Translations under genes and position numbers: made by a program
The notes under the pieces: model-generated
What the model was told of the DNA's origin: nothing
Seen by the model: the letters and a program-made list of their open reading frames with translations, nothing else
Database searches by the model: none
Assembly (NCBI RefSeq): GCF_007860135.1
Contig: NZ_SJPV01000002.1
Location: 770,267 to 834,266 of the forward strand
Direction of reading: 5' to 3'
Length of the DNA stretch: 64,000 nucleotides
Source: Novipirellula artificiosorum
Lineage (GTDB): Bacteria; Planctomycetota; Planctomycetia; Pirellulales; Pirellulaceae
Part shown: positions 1 to 13,400 of the stretch, piece by piece
How positions within the stretch are numbered: position 1 is the stretch's first letter
How the letters are laid out: every line of letters starts with the position of its first letter

Positions 1-1472
1 GTCGAAGTTCCAGGTCAACGTCGCAGACGTTTCCGTGTTGTCCAGAATTGCCGTGGGGGAGACCGAAAGGAAACTCTCCAACGTTGCATTGTCGAGCAAG
101 CCCGGCACGCTTCCTGAACCCGTCCCGGCTACCGCGACCGAATCGACCGCAGCGGTGACGGTGTCGGTTTGGTCGGCATCGCTGACGGTAAAGGTGCCGG
201 TGGCGGTCAAGCCCGCGTCGGTTTCCGTCAGACCGACCGCGTCGGGTCCGCCGGTAATGATCGGCGCATTGGCGGCTCCCTGAATCGTGAGCACGACGGT
301 TTGTGTGTCGGTCGCGCCCTGACTGTCCTCGACCTCGATCGTGTAAGTCAGCGTTAGCGATTCTCCCGTGGCCAAATATTCAAATGTCTCGGAGCCCGAA
401 TCGAAGTCCCAGGTCAATTGATCAAGCGTTTCAGTGGCGTCCAAAACATTGGCGGTCGACGAGAACATCGCCAGCAAGGCCGCGTTGTTCGACCCCAACC
501 CTGCCGTTGTCCCGCTGGCGACCACCCCAGTGATCGATGACGTGACCAAGTCAGTGAGATCGGTGTCGGAAACGGAAAGCGTTCCGGTGCTGGTCAACGT
601 GGATCCGTCTTCGGCGAGTGTTTCAGCGGCGCTGTCACCGGTGTCGACAAACACATCGGGCGAATCGTTGGTGCCCGTGATCGTGACGGTGACCGTTTCG
701 GTGTCACTCAGCGGCGTGCCATTGTCGTCGGTGGCGCTCACCGTGTACGTCAGGACCAGTGTCTCGCCGTCGGCCAAGAAGTCAAACGCTTCGCTACCGG
801 AATCAAAATCCCAAGTTAATGCCGCGTTGGTTTCGGTGTTGTCCAGGATCGCCGTTGGAGAAACGGATAAATACGATCGCAACGTCGTATTGTCGAGCGA
901 TCCCGGGATGCTGGAAGATCCGGTTCCGGTGATTACGACCGAATCCACCGCTGCGGTGACGTTGTCACTCACATCGACGTCACTGACGGTCAATGTGCCA
1001 CTGCTGGTCAAGCCCGCATCGGTTTCAGTTAGACCGACGGAATCAGGGCCGTCGGTGATGATCGGAGAGTCGTTGGTGCCGTTGATGGTGATCGTCACGT
1101 CTTGCGTGTCGGTCGCACCGGCGATGTCGGTGACCGTGATCGTGTAGGTCAGCGTGAGCGACTGGCCATCGGCAAGGTAGTCGAAAGATTCGCTGGCCGA
1201 GTTGAAGGCCCATGTCAACGTGTCCGACTGTTCGGTGTTGTCCAGGACGTTGGCGGCGGACGTCAGCATGGCCAGTAGTGCAGCGTTATTGCTACCTAGT
1301 CCGGTGGTATTGCCGCTGGCCACAACACCGCTGACTGCGGATGTCACCGTATCGGATAGGTCCAGATCCGTGACGGTGAGTGTCCCACTCGTGGTGAGCG
1401 TCATGTCGGTTTCGGTGATCGATTCGTCGGCACTGTCGCCGGCCTGAACGGAGATGACCGGCTCGTCGTTGC
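1..1472 (-). repeat. C-terminal VCBS-type repeats, alternating A/B subtypes, cut by the window edge
   Basis: Junctions at about 1470, 1070, 665 and 275 define three full units (B, A, B) and one partial A unit that leaves the window reading AILDNTETSATLTWNFD. Subtype A has VGLTETDAGLT and AAVDSV; subtype B has GLGSNNAALLAM. They match the 9.7-11.7 kb array strongly at the DNA level, so this looks like a segmental duplication inside the gene. More copies may follow beyond base 1. Confidence 0.8.
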
Positions 1473-4400
1473 TTCCTTCAATCGTGACGGTAATTTGAGT
1501 GGTAGACGTGGCACCGTCTGCATCGATGGTCGTGTAGGTAAAGACGTCATCGATCGTCTCGGATGAGTTGCGAAGTGCTTCGACGGTTGCATTAGCGTTG
1601 TCGACCGTGTACGTGTAGTTGCCATTCGCATCGATGTTGATGCTGCCATAGTTTCCGGTGACGTCGGAGCCGACGTTGCCGCTGGCTGATCCCGCTACTC
1701 CCGCCACGACGCCATCCACGTTCTTGGAATCGCCCGCATCGACATCGGTGTCGTTGGTCAACACGTTGCCGTTTGGGTTCGTTCCAGAGGTGCCATTGGC
1801 AACTCCGCCCGCTTCGGTGGCTGTTGCCGTGTCGAAGTTTGCGACGGGCGTGTCGTTGGCACCGCGAATGGTCAGCGTGATCTGCGTTGTCGACGAAAGT
1901 CCGGCGGCATCCTCGGTCGTGTACGAGAAAACTTCGCTGAGCGTGTCGCTGGACGTTCGTAGGGCTTCGACGGCGGCGTTGGATTCGTCGATGACGTAGG
2001 TGTACGAACCGTCGGACTGAATCGTGATCGAGCCGTAGCTACCCGCAACCGCCGTACCCGCACCGCCGGCGGCTGAAGCCTGCACTCCAACGGCGACGCC
2101 AGTGACGGTGTGGGTGTCACCGGAATCGACTGGATTGTCGTTGGTCAGCACGTTGCCGGTTGCATTGTTGCCGGTGGTTCCGTTGGCAACGCCGCCGGAT
2201 TCGTCGGCTGTGCCTGCGTCGGAAATGGCAACGGGTGCGTCGTTGGCACCTTCGATGGTCACGGTCACCTGTGTCGACGTTTCGGCGCCCGACGTGTCCT
2301 GGACCGTATACGTGAAGACGTCGGTGAGCGTGTCGCCGGAATTCAGCAACGCTTGAACGGCCGAGTTGCTGTTGTCGACGGTGTAGGTTGCCGAGCCGTC
2401 AGAAGCAATCTGAATGCTGCCATACAACCCCGCGACGCTTGATCCGACGCTACCGGATGCTGACGAGACAGTCCCCGCCGCGACGCCCGAAACCGTCTTG
2501 GTGTCACCCGCATCCACGTCGGTATCGTTGGCAAGCACGTTCGTGGTCGGATCGGTTCCTGCGGTTCCGTTGGCAGTTCCGCCAGCCTCGGTGGCCGTCA
2601 TCGTGTCGGCGGTTGCCACGATCGCGTCGTTGGACCCCCGAACGGTGACGTCGAGCTGGGTGGTCGACGTTAGCCCGTCGGTGTCTTCAAAAGTATAAGT
2701 GAAGGTGTCGGTCAAAGATTGACCGCTCGTCCGCAATGCTTGCACCGTGGCGTTGTTGTTATCGACGGTGTAAACGTACGAACCGTCCGATTGGATCGTG
2801 ATCGAGCCGTAGTTGCCGGAAACCGCCGTGCCTACATCGTTGGCGGCTGAAGCCTGGACTCCAACCGCGACGCCAACGATGGTCATGGTGTCGCCGGAAT
2901 CGACATCCGTATCGTTGGAGAGCACATTGCCGCTGGGGTTAGTACCCGCGGTGCCGTTGCCGACGCCACCAGCCTCGAACGCAGTCGCCGTATCGACAAC
3001 TGCGACCGGCGTATCGTTGCCCCCTTGAATCGTGATCACGACTTGAGTGGTGCTCTGTGATCCGGCCGTGTCGGTGACCGTGTAGGAGTACGTTTCCGTT
3101 AATGTGTCGGACGTGGTTCGCAGGGCTTGGACAGCGGCGAGCGATTCATTAATCGTGTACGTGTAGCTTCCGTCGTTGTTGATGACGATGCTGCCGTAGT
3201 TACCTGCGACCGATGCACCGACGCTTCCCGAAGTCGATGGTTGGACACCAAGCTGAACACCGACAACGGTTTTCGTGTCGCCCGAATCCACATCCGTGTC
3301 GTTGGTGACCAGATTGCCCGTCGCATCGCTGCCGGCGGTGCCGTTGTTCAGACCGCTGGATTCGACGGCGGTGCCGACGTCAGCGATGGCGATGATGGCA
3401 TCGTTTTGGCCGTCGACGGTAATGGTCAACTGGGTCGTGGAAGTATTGCTGGCATTGTCTTCCATCGTGTACGTGAAGACGTCGGTCACGTGATCGCCGG
3501 AAGTCCGTAGTGCTTCAACGGCCGGATTGGTGTTGTCCAGCGTGTAGGTGAAGTCGCCGTTGGCGTCGATCACGACACTTCCGTACGTACCGACGACGGT
3601 CGTTCCCACATCGCCGGATGCGGTTGGGGTCGTACCAGCATCGACCCCGATGACGGTCTTGCCATCATTGGACGAATCGTTGGTCAAGACGTTGCCCGAG
3701 GGATTGGTTCCCGGCGTCGCGTTGGCGACTCCGCCGGATTCCACCGACGTGTCCATATCGGCTTCGGCAACAGGCAAGTCCGTCCGTCCGTCGATCGTGA
3801 TCACGATTTGAGTGGTGGACTGCAGTCCCGCCGTGTCCGACATCGTGTACGAGAACGTCTCGGTCAAACTCTGGCCGTCCAGAAGACCATCCACTGCCGC
3901 GTTGTTGTTATCAACCGTGTAGGTGTAACTGCCGTCCGAATTGATCGTGATTTCGCCGTAGTTTCCGGTGACCGTGCTACCCACGTTACCGGTCGTCGAC
4001 GTTTGCACGCCCGCATCAACGCCAACGACGGTCTTCGTGTCGCCAGCGTCCACGTCGGTGTCGTTGATCAGAACATTGCCGGTCGGATCGGTGCCCGAGA
4101 TATTGTTATTGATCCCCGAGGCTTCGATGGCGGCCGCCGTATTGGCGACGGCGACAGGAGCGTCGTTCTGACCGGTGATCGTGATGGTGACCTCCGCAGT
4201 CGAGTCGGCACCGGCGGCGTCGGTCATTGTGTACGTAAAGACTTCGCTCAGTGTGTCGCTAACCGTTCGCAAAGCTTGGACGGCGGCGTTGTTTTCGTCG
4301 ACCACAAAGGTGGCGTTTCCGGAGGCGTCGATGGTGAGCGTTCCATAGGTTCCCGCGACGCCGGAACCGACGTTTCCAGATGCGACCGATTGAGATCCCG

Positions 4401-7400
4401 ATTCGACACCGATGACGGTTTGAGCCTCGCCACTGTCGATGTCGGTATCATTGGCCAGGACGTTTCCCGTTCCGTTGGAACCCGCTGTTGCATTGGACAC
4501 TCCACCGGATTCGACGGCGGTCAGGTTATCATCCACAGCGCCGGGATCGTCGTTTTGGCCCTGGATCGTGACCGTGATCTGAGTCGACGAAGTTAATCCG
4601 TCGGTGTCGGTCATCGTGTACGTGAAAACGTCATCGAGCGTGTCGCCGGATGTTCGCAGGGCTTGGACGGCTGCGTTGTTATTGTCGACGATGTAGCTGT
4701 ACGATCCGTTTGAATTAATTGTTATCGCACCATAGGTTCCGGTGACGCCTGCGCCGATATTTCCGGCGGCTGAAGCCTGGACTCCAACCACAACCCCGGT
4801 AACGGTCTTGGTGTCGCCCGCGTCCACGTCCGTGTCGTTGGTCAAGACGTTCCCGGTCGGATTGGTGCCGGCGTCGGCATTGGCCAGCCCACCGGCCTCC
4901 ACTGCGATTGCATTGTCAGTCACCGCGATGGGTGCATCGTTCTGACCGTCGATCGTGACAACAATCTGAGTCGACGAAGTGGCACCGCCGTTATCGGTGA
5001 CGGTGTAGGTGAAGGTGTCCGTGATCGTGTCGCTGCTAGTTCGCAGTGCCTGAACAATCGCGTTGGTTTCATCGACAACGTAGGTGTAGCTGCCGTCCGC
5101 GTTGATTATGATGGCACCGTAGGTTCCCGTGACCGATGTTGCCACGTCGGTGTTCGCCGAAGCAACGGTTCCCGCCGCAACCCCCGTCACGTTCAGCGTA
5201 TCGCCAGGGTCGATTTCCGTATCATTGGCCAGCACGTTGCCGCTTGCGCCCGAACCAGCGGTCGCGTTGGCAACACCACCGGCTTCGCTCGCCGCGCCGG
5301 TGTCGGCGACAGCAATCACGGCGTCATTGACGGCAGTGACCACAATGGTTGCGGTCGCCTCCTCGGTGGAGAACTCGTTCACTCCGCCCTGCAATCCCGT
5401 CGGATCCACCAGACTGGGCGAACCGAAGCTGGAACCGCTAGATGTGGTTTGATCCCAGCCGATGAAGCCAAAGGTGGCTGTTTCACCGTCAATTGTGTCG
5501 GGGGAATAGCGAACTTGGCTTGTCGAAGTCAGCAACAATGCATTGATGGTGGAAACCGATCCAAAGTCAGTCCAATTGGTTCCGTCGGTCGAGTATTGCC
5601 AAGTTCCGTTGCCCGTCGTTGAGGTGACAGCCAAGCCAGAAAGTGGGGAGGCGTCGATGTCGTTGCCACCGGCGCTGGCGAAGATCGACGCGACACTACT
5701 GGCGACGGAGATCGTGTCTTCGTTCGTCCCCGCAAGATCGACGTTGGATCCGTCGGTGAGTGTCGGCGCATCGTTGACCGGATTGACGGTCAAGCGGAAG
5801 GTCGAATCTACCGATTGGCCGTAGGGATCGGTGGCTCGGATCGTAATGTCCGCAAATCCATTCTCATTGGCTGCGTGGGTGAAGGTGTAGGTCTTGGAAG
5901 TGTTGTCATACGAAACACCCGAGAACAACGCGGCGTTGGTGTTACCGATGACGGAGTAAGTCAGGTCACTGTCCGCATGTTCGCTGTCGGAAAACGCAGC
6001 GGACAGATCGATCACCGTCGGTACCGCATCCTCATCAACGGTCATATCGCCGATCAAGCCGGTCGGGTCCGTGTTCAAGAAAACGTCGACCGCACCCGTG
6101 GGAGTGTCGTAGTGGTCGTACGCCGTGAAGCCGACTCCATCGTTAATCAGCGTGATCGTATTCCAGGTGCCGGTCACGCTGGTGGAGGTCAACAGATCGT
6201 CCAGCATCCCACCGACAGTCATGCCGTTGAGATCCAGTGCGAGTTCAGAGGTCGCGTCAAGCGTCAAGTTGCCACCTACCGCGATGGACTCATAGATGCT
6301 CGTGGAACTTGCCGCTAATGAAACGGCGCCACTATTCTGGACGGTCAAATCGTTGGTGATGGTTCCGTTACCCTCGACGGTACCTCCATCAACGACCACA
6401 TCACCGGCCGTGGTGATTGTTTGGCCGCTGAGATCAAGCGTTCCCGCTTGGACGGTCACGTTTTGGCCGGATCCGTTGAGGACGAGGTCATCGGCTAGAA
6501 AAACGACCCCCGTCCCCTTATTGATCGTGATGTCACCATCGGACAGATCGTCACCCGAGATGGTCTGGGTGCCCGTGCCGTTGAGTGTCAATCGAGCATC
6601 GCCGCTGACACTGGTATCAGACGACGTGACGTTGCCCGCGACTCGAATTTCGCCGACATTCAAGGCGTTGACGCTGGTGATCGTCAAGTCGCCGCCCACG
6701 TTCAAGACACCGGAGATGTTTTTGCTGTAACTGGAATCAAAGATGACATCGTCGAAGTTGATCGACGACGCAGTGATGGTTCCCGAGTTGTTGCCGAACG
6801 TGATGGCGTGGGTCAGGTCAGCGACGCTGCCGGCGATGTGATTCAAAATTCCGTTGATGGTCAGGTCGCTGCCGAAGGTCAGCGTGCCCGACGCTTTGTT
6901 GATCGTTAGGTGTTCGGCTTTGGCACTGCTGTTGCTCGCCAAGACCGTCTGGTTGCCGGTTCCGTCAGCAATGATCATCGTCGTGCCGCTGTAACTGTCA
7001 TCGCTGTAGGTGATGTCGCCTGCAACCGTGATCTGTCCGCCGTTCAGCGTGCCCGCATTGGTGAACGTGAAGTTACCGTCGACGTCCAGCGTTCCGACGA
7101 TAACGCGTGATCCCGCGACGGTACTGTTCAAGATCACATCGTCAAACGTCGTCGAACCTGCGTCGATGGTGGTGTTGTGACCTTGGAACTCGACGGTTTG
7201 TCCGTTGGTGTCCCATCCGCCGGATGTGTACGTGAAGTTGCCGCCAAGCTCGATGTCGTCGAGCAGTTGAACGGTGCCGAAGGCTTTGTTGATGACCAGG
7301 TTGCCCAGTTCGCCGGCACCGCCACCGGTCGAAATCATTTGGTCGGCGGTTCCATCGATCGTCAGTACGCTGGTGCCCGACCAAACGCTGTCGATCGTCG

Positions 7401-10400
7401 TGATGTTGCCTGCTGCGGTCACACCGGCACCGTTGATCGTGACGGCGTTGGTGTAAGTCAGGTCGCCGTCGATGTCGAGGCCGCCGATGATGGTGACGGT
7501 GTTCAAGTTGTTGAATTCGAAATCGTCAAACGTGATTCCCGACGCGTCAACGGTTTGGGCAGACGTTCCGGATACGCTGACTTCGTGGCCATCGAAATTG
7601 ACCGACCCTTGGTTGTGCGTGAAATCGCCAGCGAAGGAAAGGTCGCTCAGGAGAGTCAGCGTGCCGACGTGATCGATCTCGATGTTGTCGATCTGTGCCG
7701 ACGTTTGCAGGCTTCGATCGCCCGTGCCATCAAAGTACAGCGTCGAACCGATCGCGCTTAGCGTACCGCCAGAATGGATGAAGTCATCGGCCAAATTCAT
7801 CACGCTGCCATCGATCGACAGCGTCCCGCCGGTGACGTTGACCAATCCGTCCATGTCGACGGTTTGTCCGTTTGTGTCGACGGTTCCGTCAGCAACGGTC
7901 AAGTCACCCGAGTTGTCAAGCATTCGTTCGAACGAGAGCGTCCCGGTGTATCCCGAGTTGACTTGAATTTCGCTGATCGCTCCGGCAAACGAGGCGTCCA
8001 GCGTGGAGTCCTTGGCGCTGGTCGCATCGAACACCACGATGTCGTCGGCTTCGGGAACCAAGTCATGATTCCAATTGTCTGCATCGGTCCAATCGTTGGT
8101 CACGCCGCCGCCGTCCCAAACGAACGTACTCTGTCCAGGAGTGACGGTAATTGCGACCGTCGTTGAATCCGTCAACGAACCATCGTCGACCAATACCGCC
8201 AACGTCGCAGCGCCGTTGTAACCGCCTTCTGAATCGTAAGTCAGACCGTCCAGAGCCGCATCGATGTCCGCCACGCTACCACTGAATTGAAGTGTTCCGT
8301 CACTTCCGTCGCTGTCGATCAGGGTCAGGCCGGTGGTCTGAGCCAGTGCGATCGTCGCGTGATCCGCGGTCAGCGTCACGGTCAAGTTGTCGCCATCGAC
8401 GTCGTTGGTGTCGATCAGCCCAGCACCACTGGTGTTGAAGGTCAACGAACCACTCTCGGCAACCGTTGCGTTCGCCGGGCCGGTGACCTCGGGAGCGTCG
8501 TTGATATCCGTGACCGTCACGGCGATGTCTTGCGTATCGGTACCGCCGTATCCGTCAGAAACCTGAACCGTCACATCGTAGACGTTGTCGGCTCCCGAAT
8601 CCGTGGCAACCTCATAGTTCGGTGCCGTGTTGAAAGTCAACACGCCGGCCGAGGTGATGGTGAAGTTCGCCGCATCCGCCCCGCCGATGATCGAATAGGA
8701 CAGCGTCTGTGCCGGAAGATCTGCATCGGACGCGGTTACGGTCGTTACGGCCGTTGTGTTTTCAGTCACACTGATTGACGCGTCCGTGTTACCGCCATCA
8801 CTAGTAATCGTTGGATCTGTATTCGGATTGCCAAACTCCAGGCGACTGTCCATGGTCGTGGCGTCGTATGCGAACCACACGCTGTCGCCAGAGGCCCCCG
8901 ACACGACTAACTTGACCCCAAGATGGTGTCCCGCCACGACTGAATAATTGACGGTGCCAAAGTCAATTGTTTTTTGCTCCCAAGCGAATCCGTCACCCCA
9001 GCTGCTGTCGCTGACCGAACCGGATGCGATAACGGTCCCGCCGGATTCCGTTGTCGCGGTCGAAAGGTCCATCAGGTACGCTGTGACCGTGGCGTTCTTG
9101 CCCTGTGCGACATCGGTCGTCTGGGCCGGATTCATCCCGTCCTTGATGTCGCTCCAGAAGATCAACTGAACCGGATCGTTTGCGATATTGACCGCTCCCG
9201 AGACTACCCAAGTATGGTGTTTGGTATCGTCTGTTTCATTGGCCCCACTTCCTCCTTTGTCGACTACCAGCCCTTTGTAAGAATCACGGCCCGGATCGAA
9301 ATTGCTGAGACTCGTGTCGACTGGTGCCGTCGTCGACAAATCAGAGAACGGCGGAGTGGTGTCACCTTTTAGGTAGAGCGTCGTTTGGTCAGCGTCGTTC
9401 GTGACAGTGACCGCGATGTCTTGTGAATCAGTGAGCGTGCCGTCGCTGACCTGGACCGTGACTTCATACACATTGTCGCCACTGGCATCGGACGGGAACT
9501 CAAAATCGGGCGCAGCAAGGAAGGTTAGTATTCCTGTGGAACCGTCAATCGAGAACCGTGTCGCATCGGCGCCTCCGATGACACTGTAAACGGGGACGCC
9601 TCCATCAGGATCGCTGGAAGTTACCGTGGTCACGGTGGTCGTGTTTTCCGAGATTGACACGGTGGCCGTGGGGCCACCCGCGTTGCTCGTAATCTCCGGT
9701 GCATCATTGACTCCGGTGATCGTCACGGCGACTGTTTCGGTGTCACTTTGGGGCGTCCCATCATCATCCGTTGCACTGACGGTGTAGGTCAGGATCAGCG
9801 TTTCGCCGTTTGCCAGGAAATCAAACGACTCACTTCCGCTATCAAAGTCCCAGGTCAGCGTGTTGGTGCTTTGCGTTCCATCCAGAACGGTTATTGGGCT
9901 GACCGTTAGAAAGCTTCGTAGCGTGGCATTGTTGAGCGATCCCGGGACGCTTGCCGCACCCGTTCCGCTCAGCGACACCGAGTCGACCGCTGCGGTGACG
10001 TTTTCGCTCTGGTCCAAATCGGTGACGGTCAATGTACCCGTGCTGGTCAGGCCCGCATCGGTTTCGGTCAGTCCAACCGAGTCCGGTCCGCCGGTAATGA
10101 CCGGCGCGTCGTTGGTGCCATTGATGGTGATCACGATATTTTGGGTGTCGGTCGCCCCTTGACTATCGGTGACGGTGATCGTGTAGGTCAGCGTCAGCGA
10201 TTCACCGACGGCCAAGTAATCGAATGACTCACTAGAGGAGTTGAAGTTCCAAATCAGCGTGTCGGTGATTTCGCTGCCGTCGAGCACGTTGGCGGTGGAG
10301 GTTAACATCGAAAGCAATGCCGTATTGTCGGACGCTAGTCCCGTGGTGGTCCCACCGGCGACGACGCTGCTAACGGTCGACGTGACGGAGTCAGACAAGT

Positions 10401-13400
10401 CGAGATCGCCCACGGTCAGGGTGCCGCTGCTCGTGAGCGTGCTGTCGGTTTCGGTGATCGATTCCGCGGCACTGCCACCACCAATTGTCACGTCAGGTGT
10501 GTCGTTGGTGCCGTTGATGGTGATCACGACATTTTGGGTGTCGGTCGCTCCCTGGCTGTCCGTGACGGTGATGGTGTAAGTCAGCGTCAAGGATTCACCA
10601 GCGGCTAGATAATCAAACGCTTCACTGGCGGAATTGAAATCCCAGGTCAATTGGTCGACGGTTTCAGACCCGTCGAGGACCGTCGCTGTTGATGTCAACA
10701 TCGCGAGCAGTGCCGCGTTGTCGGACGCCAGCCCGGTAGTTGTTCCGCTGGACACGACGCTGCTGACGGTCGATGTCACGGTGTCGGAGAGGTTGAGGTC
10801 GGTGACGGTAAGCGTTCCCGTGGTGCTGAGCGTGGTGTCGGCTTCGGTTAACGCCTCGGCGGCGCTATCACCGGATTCGATGGTGATCACGGGCAGGTCG
10901 TTGGCCCCGGTGATCGTGATGGTGACCTCTTGAGTGTCGGTGGCTCCTTGGCTGTCGGTGATGGTGATCGTGTAGGTCAGCGTCAAGGATTCGCCATCGG
11001 CCAAGTAGTCAAACGACTCGCTGCCCGAGTTGAAGTTCCACGTCAGCGTGTCGGTCAATTCGCTGGCGTCCAGGACATTGGTGGTCGAGGACAGCATGGC
11101 CAGTAGTGCCGCGTTGTTCGATCCAAGTCCCGTCGTCGTTCCGCTAGCGACAACGCCCGTAACGTCGGAAGTCACCAAGTCGGTCAAGTCCGAATCACTC
11201 ACCGTCAGTGTGCCGCTGCTGGTCAGCGTTGTGTTCGTCTCGGTTAGTGATTTGGCAGCGCTATCGCCGCCACCGACGCTGATATCGGGCGTGTCATTCG
11301 TCCCGGTAATCGTGATGGTCACCGTTTCGGTATCCGACAGCGGCGTGCCGGCATCGTCAGTGGCACTGAGGGTGTAAGTCAGAATCAACGTCTCGCCATC
11401 AGCCAAGAAATCAAACGCTTCCGCGCCGCTATTGAAATCCCAAGTCAACGTGTCGCTGGTCTCGGTGCCGTCCAATATCGCCACTGGAGAAACCGTTAAA
11501 AAGCCTTGCAGAGTCGCGTTGTCTAGTCCTGCGGGAAGGCTGCCCGATCCGGTGCCACTGACCGCGACCGAATCCACCGAGGCAGTGACGTTGTCGGTGA
11601 CGTCTTGATCGCTGACGGTGAACGTACCACTTCCGATCTGTCCGGAGTCCGTTTCGGTCAGGCCCAATGTATCGGGACCACCGGTGATGATCGGCGCGTC
11701 GTTGAGGTCATTGACGTTGACGGTTAGATCTTCCTCATAGAACAAACCGTCCGCATCGGTCGTGCGAACGCGGACGACATACGAGCTCTGCGATTCACGA
11801 TCAAGCACTCCATCGGTCAAGATCAGCGAATCGCCGCTGATCGAAAACACCGCTTGATCGGCTCCACCCACCACCGTGTACGTGAACGTGTCGCCCGCGT
11901 CGGCATCCGTCGTCGATAGCGAACCCAAGTTGTGACCGCCCGACGTATCGGTATGCTCGTCGACTGCGAACGAGTTCGGTGCGATGTCCGACGGCGTGAC
12001 ATTCACATCGTATTCGTTACCGAATTCCGATGTGCCGATGCCCGTCATCGTTGCCGTGGCGACAATTTTGTCCGTGTGAACAATGCCGGTAACGGTGAGC
12101 GTGCCCGAGAAATTCCCGCTGGCGTCGGTCGTTAGGAAGCCGAGGTATCGCTCGCCTTCGCCGCCGCCATCGCTTTCAAAGAACTCGATGCGGGCGCCGG
12201 CGAAGTCCGAATCATTCGCCGCCGAACCGACGTAGCCCGAAAGCGTCAAATCGCTGCCGACCAGATTGGCGATTTCGATGATCGGATGGTCGATCAATTG
12301 GTTGGCACTGGTCGGCGTCAACGCTCCGTCATTCGTATTTTGTCCGTCGCCAAAGGCGGTTGTAAACGTGGTGTCCGCGTCGATGTCGATGCCGATGCCC
12401 GCGTTGGCGTAGATTGAGTTTTGCGTGAAGGTGTTATTTGTCGGATTTCCGCCTGCGTTCGTTAACAGGATGCCGGCTCCGCCGTCGCCACCAGATCCGG
12501 TGGTGCCGGAGATGATGTTTTTGGAGATTGTGTTGCCGCTGGTGTCCGCACCAAGTCCGATGCCGGCGGTGACCGCATTAACGATCGTGTTGTTTTCGAT
12601 CAGGTTATTGCTGGCCGCGTACCACAGTTCGATGCCTTTGCCGTTGTAGGGCACCACGGTGGAGAGAATCGCGACATCGTGAACGTAGTTGCCACGAACC
12701 GTCGCATTGGCCGTGTCCACGGTGATTGCATCGCCCGCCGAGTGTGTTCCCCCGACAAACGCCACTTCGTTGTTTTCGAACAGGATCGCGCTGCTGTTTC
12801 CGTTGGCATCGCCGTTGAAACGAAGTCCGGAACCGTCGACGAAACCGATGTAGTTATTGCTAATACTGGCAGCACCATCGATTGCCATTCCTCGGAATCC
12901 ACTGGTCGCTCCGGGGTCGGACCCGTCCGCATTGGCGCCGATGACCGTTCGCTGGATCGTGGCGTCACCGCCGGTGAAAACATTCTCGCTAACGCGAATC
13001 GTGGCACCACTTCCGGATTGCCCCGTCAACGCGAGGTCACTGACGATCGCACCGTCCGCGTCGATGTCGATTCCGTAGACGGCTCCGCCAAAGTCGACTT
13101 GCAGTTCTTGGCGCTGAACCGCGTCTAGCGTCAGGCCATCAACACCGACCGTGGTGGACACATTGACGTTTCCAACATTGCTGTCCAGCACGGTTGTGCC
13201 ATCGGAAGAATCAAAAGCGGTTCCATCAATGGTGGTTTGGGCATCGGTCAGCATGGTAAGCGGGGTGGCCAATGAAATGGTCCACCAATCACCGCTGCCG
13301 CTGGTCGAATTCGTCGCCACGCCAGGAACGAACCGCATCGCGTTGGCACCGCTGATTGTGTTGGCGTTGTCAACGAACTGACGAAGCGAACCTTGGACGC

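Noticed and set aside
434..1147. A 237-codon plus-strand open frame, and many similar ones through 28 kb
   Set aside because: They are antisense to the repeat-rich giant gene, whose low stop content in the reverse frames creates long false frames; translations are low-complexity Val/Ser/Thr runs without motifs.
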